A stretch of DNA of 64,000 nt from Saprospiraceae bacterium. Its GTDB lineage: Bacteria; Bacteroidota; Bacteroidia; Chitinophagales; Saprospiraceae. A program made the translations under genes and the position numbers. The notes below the pieces were generated by a model, which saw nothing but the letters and a program-made list of their open reading frames with translations, did no database searches and was not told where the DNA came from. Below, one piece after another: positions 7,804-15,694 of the stretch. The stretch is taken from positions 186,001 to 250,000 of the forward strand of contig JADKBS010000008.1 in assembly GCA_016714985.1 (NCBI GenBank). Reading direction: 5' to 3'. Position 1 is the first letter of the stretch. Each line of letters starts with the position of its first letter.

Positions 7804-9048
7804 ATGACTTCTCTAGGAAACGTAAAGCAAAAATTAAATACCATCGGGCAACTGGAGCGTGACCTGAACCTCAAGCAATTGCAGGTCAACCGTTTGCTTA
7901 ATATCACGCAGGCCATCAACAACAACGTGAAGATGAGCGGCCTGTTCGATATGTACACCTCGTTTCTCAGTTGGGAAATGGGCGTGAAGAAAATGGCGCT
8001 TTACTATCGAAAAGAGAAAAAATGGGTCTGCTCAGCCCATATCGGCTTTGAGCAGGGCGAACTGAAGACCGATGTTTCAGAGCAACTCAGCCGCTACACC
8101 CGCCTGCACACCCTCGCCGACAGCGACGACCCTTTTTTCCGCCAGTTCGATGTGGTGATTCCTGTGAAACACAAGGATGTACACTTGGCTTACGTCTTCA
8201 TTGGCGGATTTGGTGAAGAGGAGGATATGTACAATAAGGTGCAGTTCATCACTACCATCACCAATATCATCACCGTTGCCATCGAAAACAAGCGGCTCTT
8301 CAAGAACAAAATCGAGGAGGAGCGCCTTCGCAAAGAAATGGAACTGGCCAGCGAGATGCAACAGTTGCTGATCCCGAAAAACCTACCCACCCGAAAGGAG
8401 TACGAGCTTTCAGCCATCTACCGCCCACACCTCAACGTCGGTGGCGACTATTTCGACTTCGTGGAGCATGGAAACGGCAAAATCACTTTCTGCATTGCGG
8501 ATATTGCGGGCAAAGGCGTTGCGGCAGCACTGCTCATGTCCAATTTCCAAGCAAGCTTTCACAACCTGCTGGAACAATACGACAACCTTACTTCATTTGT
8601 TGAAGCGCTCAACCGGGCAGTGCTTCGAATCACAAAAGGCGAGCGGTTCCTGACCTTTTTCGTGGCTCAATGCGACCTCAACACCCGCCAACTGACTTAC
8701 GTGAACGCTGGGCACAACCCACCCATCCTCGCCATGGACGAGCAGTTGAAGTACCTCGACAAGGGCACAACAGTGCTAGGGGCCTTCGACGACCTACCAT
8801 TCATTGAACAAGGTACGGAACAATTGACGCACGAGGCGCTCATCCTGCTCTTCACCGATGGCTTGACAGAACTGCAGAACGAGGCGGGCGAGTACGTGGA
8901 CGAGAATTTTGGGCAAAAATTCGTGCTGGAAAACTACCACTTGAGCGCTACGGAGTTCAATCAAAAAGTGATGAACGCTCTCGACCTTTTCAAAGGACAG
9001 GCCGGCTTTCAGGACGACTTTACCGTGCTGACGTGCAAGGTGTTTTGA
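7804..9048 (+). CDS. SpoIIE/RsbU-type PP2C phosphatase with N-terminal GAF-like sensor
   Basis: Residues 1-55 are helical. A GAF-like region at about 56-165 (ALYYRKEKKWV) is followed by a coiled helix (KNKIEEERLRKEMELASEMQ, about 165-185) and a PPM phosphatase domain (about 190-414). That domain keeps the metal-binding aspartates: GGDYFDF, IADIAGKGVAAALLM, FTDGLTE and QDDFTVL. Such proteins dephosphorylate anti-sigma-factor antagonists or other Ser/Thr-phosphorylated partners in partner-switching stress or envelope signalling. No cognate kinase or STAS partner is adjacent. It stands alone on the plus strand. Confidence 0.9.
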   Translation: MTSLGNVKQKLNTIGQLERDLNLKQLQVNRLLNITQAINNNVKMSGLFDMYTSFLSWEMGVKKMALYYRKEKKWVCSAHIGFEQGELKTDVSEQLSRYTRLHTLADSDDPFFRQFDVVIPVKHKDVHLAYVFIGGFGEEEDMYNKVQFITTITNIITVAIENKRLFKNKIEEERLRKEMELASEMQQLLIPKNLPTRKEYELSAIYRPHLNVGGDYFDFVEHGNGKITFCIADIAGKGVAAALLMSNFQASFHNLLEQYDNLTSFVEALNRAVLRITKGERFLTFFVAQCDLNTRQLTYVNAGHNPPILAMDEQLKYLDKGTTVLGAFDDLPFIEQGTEQLTHEALILLFTDGLTELQNEAGEYVDENFGQKFVLENYHLSATEFNQKVMNALDLFKGQAGFQDDFTVLTCKVF

Positions 9049-9060
9049 AGCTAGGGACTG

Positions 9061-9170
9061 GATACTAGATGCTGGGTGCCGGATGCAACTGCGGCTGACG
9101 AAACTTGAAGTAGCCCTTGCTAATAAACTGCTGACTGACTGCCCGCTGCCAAACTGCCAACTACCGATGT
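9061..9170. repeat. Degenerate microrepeat (GGATACTAGATGCT / CTGACTGCC words)
   Basis: Short varied words (CTGGATACTAGATGCTGG, then CTGCTGACTGACTGCC and ACTGCCAACT) follow the phosphatase stop codon. The GACTGCCAACT word recurs at 6.05, 10.1, 28.0 and 62.4 kb. Confidence 0.6.
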
Positions 9171-9228
9171 TGGTCTGTTAAAAAGGGTTGAGTATCGAAA
9201 GTCATTAACGATGGGTGAACCAATACCG

Positions 9229-9236
9229 TAGCTTTG
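9229..9236 (+). promoter_or_regulatory. Candidate -7 promoter element TAGCTTTG
   Basis: TAGCTTTG fits the Bacteroidota -7 consensus TANNTTTG and lies 36 bp before the start codon at 9272. The -33 region is weak (TTAA about 20 bp upstream). Confidence 0.45.
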
Positions 9237-9271
9237 TGTTCATTTCGCACTTAGAACTTGAAGACCACTGA

Positions 9272-10048
9272 ATGAAAGATAAAAACGTAGCAGGAATTTT
9301 GGCCCTGTTCCTCGGTTGGGTGGGCATTCACCGCTTCTATATGGGGCAGGTAGGATTGGGCATTTTGTACGCCATCTTCTTTTGGTTCCCGCTCGTCTGG
9401 CTGATAGCCTTCATTGATGCCATTGTGCTGTTTTCGATGGATCCCGACGTGTTCAATGTAAAGTATAACAAACAAGCTTGGCAGCAGCGACAGCAACAAC
9501 CCGATTTTGAGCGGGAGCGCCGGCCTGATTTTGAACGTAGGGATATGCGCCCGCAGGCGTCACCTCCTCCCCCGCCCCAGCGAAAGCCCCCTATCGATCG
9601 TCCAAATCCGCACAAAACGGCGGGCCTCGAAAAGTTTAAGGACTACGATTATTACGGGGCTATTGAAGATTTCAAAAAATCCCTCGAACTTGCGCCGCAG
9701 GACATCGCTTCGCATTTCAACATCTCGTGCGCTTACGCCTTAATTGAGGACAAAGAGAAAGCATTCAAACACCTCGACAAGGCAGTTTCCCTTGGCTTCA
9801 TAGATTTCCAAAAGATAAAAGAGCACCACGCACTGGCCTACTTGCGCATCCAAAAGGAGTTCGAACAATTCGAGGCAAACGGGTTTCGATTGTCGCCCGC
9901 TTCTACTTCCAAAACCGATGAAAATAACATGCTCGCCTCGCAGCCAGACCTGCTCGACAGGTTGAAAAAACTGGCTGAGATGCGGGAACATGGCCTGCTC
10001 ACGCAACAGGAATACGATGACCAACGGCAACGGCTGATGGGGTCTTGA
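9272..10048 (+). CDS. TM2-domain membrane protein with TPR and C-terminal SHOCT segment
   Basis: Residues 1-65 form a TM2 domain: GILALFLGWVGIHRFYMGQ, then a second helix ending in IDAIVLF. A Gln/Pro/Arg-rich linker (about 70-115, with PPPPPQRKPP) leads to two or three tetratricopeptide-like helices (YYGAIEDFKKSLELAPQD and DKEKAFKHLDKAV). The final 30 residues (LLDRLKKLAEMREHGLLTQQ and following) match the short C-terminal SHOCT motif. The architecture suggests a membrane-anchored assembly or interaction protein, but no activity is known. Alone on its transcript, preceded by a TAGCTTTG element. Confidence 0.85.
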   Translation: MKDKNVAGILALFLGWVGIHRFYMGQVGLGILYAIFFWFPLVWLIAFIDAIVLFSMDPDVFNVKYNKQAWQQRQQQPDFERERRPDFERRDMRPQASPPPPPQRKPPIDRPNPHKTAGLEKFKDYDYYGAIEDFKKSLELAPQDIASHFNISCAYALIEDKEKAFKHLDKAVSLGFIDFQKIKEHHALAYLRIQKEFEQFEANGFRLSPASTSKTDENNMLASQPDLLDRLKKLAEMREHGLLTQQEYDDQRQRLMGS

Positions 10049-10059
10049 AGTTTAACAGT

Positions 10060-10175
10060 TCGTCAGTGGACAGTTTGCAGTCAGTTTGCAGTCTATATAG
10101 TCTTAAAGTCTCTTGCCGTTCAATTAGGCACTTACTGAACAAATATGGACTGACTGCCAACTGCCCACTGAAAAG
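10060..10175. repeat. Microrepeat CAGT(T)TGCAGT / GACTGCCAACT in 3' gap
   Basis: Words GTCAGTGGACAGTTTGCAGTC and TGACTGCCAACTGCCCACTG form an inverted pair across about 100 bp between the TM2 gene and the CBS gene. They share words with the repeats at 9.1, 28.0 and 62.4 kb. Confidence 0.6.
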
Positions 10176-10284
10176 AACTGGCCGCAATTTTGCACTACCT
10201 GAAAATACAAGAAAAGTTTAACAAAACGACTATGTATTAAAGGAACTATGAAACGTCTAATCATGGACACCAAACACAAACTAA

Positions 10285-10944
10285 ATGGTCGCTGAAAACC
10301 TTATTTCATCCGCAGTTCTTCCACTTAGAACCTCGGATACAGGCAAGATGGCCCTCGCTTCGATGGAGACCTTCAATGTGCGCCATTTGCCAATCGTCAA
10401 TGAACGCCAACTCTTGGGCGTCATCAGTGAAGACGATATTCTCATCCACAACACCAGTGAACCCATCGGCTCCTACCAGCTTTCCCTGTTAAACGCCTTC
10501 GTGCAACACGACGACCACCTTTACGAAGTGATGCGCCTATTGGCAGACCGCCAATTGACCGTCATCCCCGTCGTGGACGACAATGGTGACTATTTCGGCA
10601 TGGTATCACTGGAAGACGTGCTGAACTATTTTGCCAAAACAGCAGCCTTCAGTGATTCGGGCAGCATCGTGGTGTTGGAGTTCCAACAACGCAGCTACTC
10701 ACTGGCAGAAATCGCAAGACTCGTGGAGGCAGAAGGGGCGACCATCCTCAGCACCTTCGTCACGTCGCACCCAAATTCTACCTTAGTAGAGGTCACCTTG
10801 AAAATCAACCGTCAGGACATCCGCAATATCCTCGCCGCCTTCGACCGGTTTGGCTATGCCATCAAGGCCTCTTTCAACGAGGAAGAATACCTCGAATCGC
10901 TTCAGGAACGCTACGATGCCCTAATGAACTACCTGAGCGTGTGA
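10285..10944 (+). CDS. CBS-domain pair protein with C-terminal ACT-like domain (AcuB-like)
   Basis: Two CBS motifs are visible, at about residues 5-55 (VRHLPIVNERQLLGVISEDD) and 75-120 (LTVIPVVDDNGDYFGMVS), followed by an ACT-like fold (SIVVLEFQQRSYSLAEIARL, about 134-200). This order matches the AcuB-like proteins common in Bacteroidota. CBS pairs bind adenine nucleotides, so the protein is probably a cytoplasmic energy-state sensor. No enzymatic domain is fused and no partner gene is adjacent. The start at 10285 is the only in-frame ATG that includes the complete first motif. Confidence 0.85.
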   Translation: MVAENLISSAVLPLRTSDTGKMALASMETFNVRHLPIVNERQLLGVISEDDILIHNTSEPIGSYQLSLLNAFVQHDDHLYEVMRLLADRQLTVIPVVDDNGDYFGMVSLEDVLNYFAKTAAFSDSGSIVVLEFQQRSYSLAEIARLVEAEGATILSTFVTSHPNSTLVEVTLKINRQDIRNILAAFDRFGYAIKASFNEEEYLESLQERYDALMNYLSV

Positions 10945-10980
10945 TTCGATTGCGGATTGCGGGATTGCGGATTGCGGATT
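10942..10980. repeat. GATTGCGG microrepeat, inverted copy beyond the IS
   Basis: Tandem GATTGCGG units follow the CBS stop codon. The inverted word (CCCGCAATCC, CCGCAATCGAATC) appears at 12954-12988, on the far side of the IS element. The insertion sequence therefore sits between the two arms of what was one inverted microrepeat. Confidence 0.75.
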
Positions 10981-11038
10981 TTTGGGGCCTGCCTTGAATT
11001 TAATTTCATGAAATTGGGAGGAACTGAACGTATCGATA

Positions 11039-11090
11039 TAAAACAGGAAAGAGGCTGTATCAGAAGTAACATTCAGATACAGCCTCTTTT
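11039..11090. repeat. IS left terminal inverted repeat with subterminal hairpin
   Basis: The 31-bp end (11039-11069) is followed by its own partial inverted copy: AAGAGGCTGTATC at about 11049 pairs with GATACAGCCTCTT at about 11077. This makes a hairpin just beyond the transposase stop codon that may act as its terminator. Confidence 0.8.
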
Positions 11091-12841
11091 CATTTTAGCC
11101 ACGCAAGTGCTGGGGTGCTCCAATTTCTCGTTTGTGGTGCCTCATAGCAGGTCAGGGTACAAAAAGGCCAAAACAAGTCGTTTTCAGCCATTTTTTCCTC
11201 CTTTTGCGGGTTTGCCGGGCCTAAATCGGGCCGGATGGGCACAATGAGCCCTTGCTGCAGCCTTGCCCACCACTTTTTGAGGTTGTGGGCGATGGCGACG
11301 AGGCCGAACTCGCAGGTGACCTTGTCCAGCCCCCGCAGCAGGAAGCGCCTGAAGCCCCGGTTCCACTTGATTTGCCCGAAGACGGGCTCCACGTCGATGC
11401 TCCTTTCCCGCCTGAGCTTGATGCCCTGCAACGACCACAGCCGCCTGCGGGCCTGTTCCCGGTACCTGTTGAGCGTGGGGTTGACCCTTATAATCCTGTC
11501 GGTCTTTGCCTGGTGGCACATGCCCCGCAGGGGGCAGTCCTCGCAGCGCCGGGCCTGGTAGACACGGACGGTGGAGGGGTGCCCGTTCTTGTTCTTGGTG
11601 TGGGCAGTGTAACGGTAGGCCAGGCGCTGGCCCATCGGGCAAACGTAGTAGTCTTCCTTTTCGTTGTAGTGCAGGTTTTCCACACGGAAGGGGTCTTGTT
11701 GGACGCTCTTCTTTTGCTCCTGGTAGAAGCCGGGGTACTTGACGTAGGCCTCCATGCCCGCCTGTTCGAGGTAGGCGTAGTTTTCCTCCGAGCCGTAGCC
11801 CGCATCGGCGCTGACCCGGCGGGGCATGGGCTGCTGGATGCCCTCGAGCTGGGCACGGGTGTCCTCGAGGTGCTCCTTGAGCACGGGGGTGTCGGTGGGG
11901 CCCTGGTGGACGGTGTAGTTGACGATGAACTGGCCGGAGGTGCCGGCCTGCAGGTTGTAGCCGGGCTTGAGCTGGCCGTTGCGCATGTGGTCCTCCTTCA
12001 TGCGCATGAACGTGGCGTCCGGGTCGGTCTTGGAGTAGGAGTTGCGGCCGTCGAGCTTCGCCTCGTGCTCCTCGTACTGCCGCAGCTTGGGCAGGTGCTC
12101 TTCCGAAAGGGACTTGAGCTTGCGGCGGAGCTTTTTGTCCCGGCCCAGGTCTTCCTCCAGCTGTTCGTTGAGCCGCTGCACGGTCTGGCCCAGCCGGGCG
12201 CTGCCCACTATTTTTCCCGCTTTGACTCCTTCAGTTTCTGCCTGCTGTGCCTGGCTTTCTTCCGCTTCGTTCTTCCGCTCGATTTGTTCCAGCAGGGCGT
12301 TTATCTTGCCCAGCAGCCGGGCCTTGTCCTTTTCCACCCGCTTGGCCCAGACGAAGGTGTAGCGGTTGGCGGCCGACTCCAGCTTCGTGCCGTCAACGTG
12401 GTAGTCCTCCAGCCGGACCAGCCCTTCCTCTAGCAGGAGCAGCAGCACCTCGGCGAAGACGGCCTTTACCGTCTGCTTCAGCTGGCCCTTGCGGAAGCGG
12501 TTGATGGTGTTGTGGTCGGGGGACTGCATCCCGCTCAGCCACATGAAGTTGATGTTCTCCGAAACGGCCTTGGCGATGCGGCGGGAGGAGTACAGCCGGT
12601 CTATGTAGCCGTACACGAGCACCTTGAGCAGCATGCGGGGATGGTAGTTGCTGGCCCCGCCGCCCTCGTAGGCGTTCAGCAGCGGCTCCAGCTTCATCCC
12701 GTCTATGGCCCGGCTTACCAGCCGGACGATATGGCCTTCGGGTATCAGCTCCTCAAGGCTTGGCGGGAGCAGCCACTGCTGGTGCTGCTCGTAGGCCTTG
12801 AACGTGACCTGGCTGTGACGTTTTTTTGTCTTGTCTTTCAT
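11090..12841 (-). CDS. IS1182-family DDE transposase (583 aa)
   Basis: The length and order fit the family. An N-terminal domain contains SLEELIPEGHIVRLVSRAID and PRMLLKVLVYGYIDRLYSSR (about residues 30-95). The first catalytic Asp is in LEDYHVDGTKLES near residue 145, the second in RRVSADAGYGSEENY near 345, and the Glu region RRERSIDVEPVFGQIKWN near 510. A zinc-finger-like cluster (CEDCPLRGMCHQA) precedes the last block, as is usual for DUF772/DDE_Tnp_1_6 transposases. The protein catalyses cut-out and insertion of the element. The start at 12841 lies just inside the right inverted repeat and the stop at 11090 is close to the left one. Confidence 0.93.
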   Translation of the reverse strand: MKDKTKKRHSQVTFKAYEQHQQWLLPPSLEELIPEGHIVRLVSRAIDGMKLEPLLNAYEGGGASNYHPRMLLKVLVYGYIDRLYSSRRIAKAVSENINFMWLSGMQSPDHNTINRFRKGQLKQTVKAVFAEVLLLLLEEGLVRLEDYHVDGTKLESAANRYTFVWAKRVEKDKARLLGKINALLEQIERKNEAEESQAQQAETEGVKAGKIVGSARLGQTVQRLNEQLEEDLGRDKKLRRKLKSLSEEHLPKLRQYEEHEAKLDGRNSYSKTDPDATFMRMKEDHMRNGQLKPGYNLQAGTSGQFIVNYTVHQGPTDTPVLKEHLEDTRAQLEGIQQPMPRRVSADAGYGSEENYAYLEQAGMEAYVKYPGFYQEQKKSVQQDPFRVENLHYNEKEDYYVCPMGQRLAYRYTAHTKNKNGHPSTVRVYQARRCEDCPLRGMCHQAKTDRIIRVNPTLNRYREQARRRLWSLQGIKLRRERSIDVEPVFGQIKWNRGFRRFLLRGLDKVTCEFGLVAIAHNLKKWWARLQQGLIVPIRPDLGPANPQKEEKMAENDLFWPFCTLTCYEAPQTRNWSTPALAWLK

Positions 12842-12869
12842 CCGCGGTAGTTACGGCGACTTCCGTAAA

Positions 12870-12924
12870 TAAAAAAGAGGCTGTGACAGCGTTTTACTTC
12901 TGATACAGCCTCTTTCCTGTTTTA
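12870..12924. repeat. IS right terminal inverted repeat with subterminal hairpin
   Basis: The right end (12894-12924) is preceded by AAAGAGGCTGT at 12874-12884, which pairs with ACAGCCTCTTT inside the terminal repeat. Both ends of the element therefore fold into hairpins, which would block read-through transcription from outside into the transposase. Confidence 0.75.
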
Positions 12925-12987
12925 CTGCTCCGCAACCCAAAAGCTAAGCTGCGCCCGCAATCCACAATCCTTGAATCCGCAATCGAA

Positions 12988-13770
12988 TCAGTCCACGTTT
13001 TCTTCCTCTTCTTCCTCTTCTTCTATCACGCCATTCTCGCCGGAGTCGGCAATAATACCAAGGATCACCATTGCTTTTTCAGAAGCAGTTTGCTCGGCGC
13101 TCTTCTTGTTGAAGTCGTCGGCAGTGGCCACTTTCTTGTTGTCCACCATCACGGCCACCTTGAAGCGGTCACGTTTTTCGAACTTGTAGCGGGCCACGAG
13201 TTTGTAGCTGACGGTCTGTCCGTTTTTCTGGCACCATTCGAGGAACTGGCTCTTGTAATTGTCGTCGTAGCTTTCCAACTCATGCACGTCCACGTAGTTG
13301 CGCAGGATCTTTTTGATGACAAACCGCTTGGTGGCCGGATAGCCTTTTTCAAGGTAAACCGCCCCCACGAGCGCCTCCACGGCATTGCCGAGCATAGAGC
13401 GGCTGAGTCGGGTCTGGCTGTAGTCCTGCAGCAGCATGTCAAGGCCCATCTTGTCGCCGATTTTGTTCAGCGTGTTGCGCTTCACGATTTTGGAGCGCAT
13501 CTTGGTTAGAAAGCCCTCGTCGGCGTTAGGGTACTTGATGAACAGGTACTCCGCCACGATGGTGCCGAGCACGGCATCGCCCAAGAACTCCAATCGCTCG
13601 TTGTTCTGCATGGCGTAAGCCTTGTCGGAGGGGTTGGACTTGTGCGAAAAAGCCAACTTGAAAATGCCCATATTGGATGGCGTGAAGCCAATCAGGGGGC
13701 GCATTTTGTTGGCAAAATCCCTTTCGGGATGGAAAAAACGATTGTTAATACGTTGAAGTAGCCGCAGCAC
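12988..13770 (-). CDS. rnc: Ribonuclease III
   Basis: The family signature NERLEFLGDAVL is at residues 57-68 and the second acidic block (GNAVEALVGAVYLEKG) at about 127-142, giving the two-metal endonuclease site. A double-stranded RNA-binding domain follows (about 165-240, KSQFLEWCQKNGQ and TASEKAMVIL). The enzyme processes rRNA precursors and structured mRNAs, relevant here because so many intergenic regions can fold into long hairpins. The C-terminus ends in an unusual run of seven or eight glutamates. It stands alone, with the IS element downstream. No acyl-carrier-protein or fabF gene, its common partners, is seen upstream. Confidence 0.93.
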   Translation of the reverse strand: MLRLLQRINNRFFHPERDFANKMRPLIGFTPSNMGIFKLAFSHKSNPSDKAYAMQNNERLEFLGDAVLGTIVAEYLFIKYPNADEGFLTKMRSKIVKRNTLNKIGDKMGLDMLLQDYSQTRLSRSMLGNAVEALVGAVYLEKGYPATKRFVIKKILRNYVDVHELESYDDNYKSQFLEWCQKNGQTVSYKLVARYKFEKRDRFKVAVMVDNKKVATADDFNKKSAEQTASEKAMVILGIIADSGENGVIEEEEEEEENVD

Positions 13771-14014
13771 TTATGTTGAAGTGTTTTGACGCTGACGGGC
13801 AAAGCGAAAATCGCTTTCCAAAAAATGCCATTTTTTGGAAAATGAACGGTAAACACCATTCCCATCATGCCTGAATTACCTAATACAGTGCAGTTGCCTA
13901 CCCATCTGCCAATCATGGCACACCGAACTGTTGAACCAATATAATAAACTGAAAATCAAAGGGATGAAAAAAAACAGGCTGCGTAAGAACGATACTAAGA
14001 GAAGGCAGGAATAG
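13771..14014. other. Upstream region of rnc without a gene
   Basis: The AAAATGCCATTTTTTGG word at about 13820-13842 is partly self-complementary. No convincing frame or clear promoter element was found. The segment merges into the possible gene remnant at 14015. Confidence 0.35.
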
Positions 14015-14179
14015 TTGAAATTACTGCTTGCGGGTAATGGGCGGGATTATGTTGAGAATTGGGGCGGCACCCATGACCTGCAATTTTATCGGCATTTCAA
14101 TGCTACACTGAACGACTCGTTGGCCGCCATGACAGGCAATTTTGATGCAAACTTCAGAAGAAGCGTGCGCCGCTTTTGA
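14015..14179 (+). pseudogene. Possible remnant of an unknown gene (54 codons)
   Basis: An open frame from TTG 14015 to TGA 14177-14179 encodes a protein-like segment with DYVENWGGTHDLQFY and GNFDANFRRSVRRF. It has the character of real coding sequence but lacks an ATG, and an in-frame TAG directly precedes it. No family was recognised. Confidence 0.3.
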
Positions 14180-14311
14180 AGTTATGAAGAAACCTTGTCC
14201 GCATGGTAGTTGGTTACGCTTTTATCTTACTATCAAATCCTTTGACTTGCGTTTTTTTTACATGAAAACCAGGCATAAAAATGCTACAAACTCCTGATCT
14301 TCAATATTTTG

Positions 14312-14398
14312 CGGAGAGAGAGGGATTCGAACCCTCGGTACAGTTGCCCGTACAACGGTTTTCGAGACCGTCCCGATCGACCACTCCGGCATCTCTCC
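14312..14398 (-). tRNA. tRNA-Ser (anticodon CGA)
   Basis: On the minus strand the RNA starts GGAGAGATGCCGGAGTGG and ends with the T-arm GGTTCGAATCC and the acceptor strand TCTCTCC plus discriminator G. The anticodon arm ACGGT-CTCGAAA-ACCGT places CGA at positions 34-36, decoding UCG. The long variable arm typical of serine tRNAs is present, giving 87 nt. CCA is not encoded. Confidence 0.95.
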
Positions 14399-14679
14399 TG
14401 CTTTAGCATTTGGCTATTTGCTCTTAGCTATCGGCAGCCAATAGGCAAATCCCGCATGCAAGGCCAATTGCAAAAGCAAACAGCCGATGGGCAGCAAAGA
14501 TATAGCGGGAATTCATAAAAAAAGCGATACCTATACGTAGTACCCATCTTTTTTAAAAGTTTCCCTACCTTTCGCTCTGCAACCTGTCGGATACATCAAC
14601 GGAGGCTTGAAGACAAGGTTTCTGAAATCCTTGGAAAGCGTTGGGTTCCGTCAATTTCAACAAAAAAACTCAGGCACTC

Positions 14680-15591
14680 ATGCAACGACGCAATTTTTTG
14701 AAAAACAGCCTACTCACAACGGCGGCAGTAGCCGCTGGCGCTTCGGTAGCCGCTGCCAGCGGCGATCAACCCGCCGCCCGCAAGTTCAAACTTAAATATG
14801 CACCACATTTCGGCATGTTCGAGCAGTCGGCAGGCAAAGACCTGATTGACCAGCTCAAGTTCATGGCCGACCAGGGCTTCACCGCCATGGAAGACAACGG
14901 CATGATGGGCCGCACCCCTGAGATGCAGTCGAAAATCGGCGAGACGATGGCCAAGCTCGGCATGACGATGGGCGTATTCGTGGTCAGCTTCGACAATTGG
15001 CCGCTAGCCACCTCCCTCACCAGCGGCGACAAGGAGTGGCGGGACAAGTTCGTCAAAGCCTGCCACGGGGCAGTCGAAACGGCCAAGCGGGTAAATGCCA
15101 AGTGGATGACCGTCGTGCCCGGCAACTACGACCGCCGCCTGCCGATGGGCATCCAAACCGCCAACGTGGTGGAGTCCTTGCGCCGTGGCGCAGAAATCTT
15201 CGAGCCGCACGGCCTCGTGATGGTGCTGGAGCCGCTCAGCGACACCCCCGACCTCTTCATGCGCTACTCCGACCAGACCTACCTGCTCTGTAAGGCCGTC
15301 AATTCGCCAAGCTGCAAAATCCTCTTCGACATGTGGCACATGCAGCGCAACGAGGGCCGCATGACCGTCAATATGGACCTCTGCTGGGATGAAATCGCCT
15401 ATTTCCAAATCGGTGACGAACCAGGCCGCAACGAGCCTACCACGGGCGAGGTGAACTACAAGAACCTTTTCAAGCACATACACGACAAGGGCTTCACAGG
15501 CATCCTCGGCATGGAGCACGGCAATTCCAGCAAGGGTAAGGAAGGAGAAATGGCCGTGATAAGGGCGTATGAAACGGTGGATGCTTTTTGA
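14680..15591 (+). CDS. Hydroxypyruvate-isomerase-like TIM-barrel protein with Tat-type signal
   Basis: Starting at ATG 14680 the product begins MQRRNFLKNSLLTTAAVAAG, a twin-arginine-like signal, and is about 303 residues long. The barrel carries the family's metal and substrate residues: MEDNGMMGR (about 72-80), VLEPLSD (about 180-186), ILFDMWHMQ (about 209-217), FQIGDEPGRNEPTTGEVNY (about 243-261) and GMEHG near the end. It belongs to the xylose-isomerase-like / hydroxypyruvate isomerase superfamily and probably isomerises a keto-acid or sugar derivative in the periplasm. A ROK-family sugar kinase gene follows on the same strand after two hairpins. An earlier in-frame ATG (14641) would destroy the signal peptide. 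Confidence 0.85.
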   Translation: MQRRNFLKNSLLTTAAVAAGASVAAASGDQPAARKFKLKYAPHFGMFEQSAGKDLIDQLKFMADQGFTAMEDNGMMGRTPEMQSKIGETMAKLGMTMGVFVVSFDNWPLATSLTSGDKEWRDKFVKACHGAVETAKRVNAKWMTVVPGNYDRRLPMGIQTANVVESLRRGAEIFEPHGLVMVLEPLSDTPDLFMRYSDQTYLLCKAVNSPSCKILFDMWHMQRNEGRMTVNMDLCWDEIAYFQIGDEPGRNEPTTGEVNYKNLFKHIHDKGFTGILGMEHGNSSKGKEGEMAVIRAYETVDAF

Positions 15592-15598
15592 AATAAAA

Positions 15599-15635
15599 CT
15601 TTTTTGAGGCACGGCTGCGCCGTGCCTCAAAAAAG
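15599..15635. terminator. Perfect 17-bp hairpin (bidirectional terminator-like)
   Basis: CTTTTTTGAGGCACGGC, loop TGC, then its exact complement. It begins 8 bp after the TIM-barrel stop codon, with A/T runs on both sides. Confidence 0.75.
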
Positions 15636-15644
15636 AAAATTTTT

Positions 15645-15679
15645 GTTTTTGCTGGCAGCCTGCGGCGGCCAGCAAAAAC
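15645..15679. terminator. Second adjacent hairpin (12-bp stem)
   Basis: GTTTTTGCTGGC and GCCAGCAAAAAC enclose an 11-nt loop, 10 bp after the previous hairpin and 16 bp before the ROK start codon. Its function may be termination or insulation of the two genes. Confidence 0.6.
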
Positions 15680-15694
15680 ACTTTTCTAATAAAC

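Larger units (their letters stand above)
11039..12924 (-). mobile_element. Complete IS1182-family insertion sequence
   Basis: The 1.89-kb element is bounded by perfect 31-bp terminal inverted repeats (outer end TAAAACAGGAAAGAGGCTGT; 11039-11069 and 12894-12924) and carries one transposase gene. The transposase frame is intact, so the copy may be active or recently inserted. No obvious target-site duplication is visible directly outside the repeats. It interrupts the repeat-filled space between the CBS gene and the RNase III gene and damages neither. Confidence 0.9.

Noticed and set aside
11252..12433. 393-codon plus-strand open frame inside the IS transposase
   Set aside because: Antisense to an intact transposase; its Leu/Val/Gly-rich composition reflects the complementary strand.
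11031..12934. Target-site duplication of the IS
   Set aside because: The bases outside the two inverted repeats (CGATA and CTGCT) do not match.
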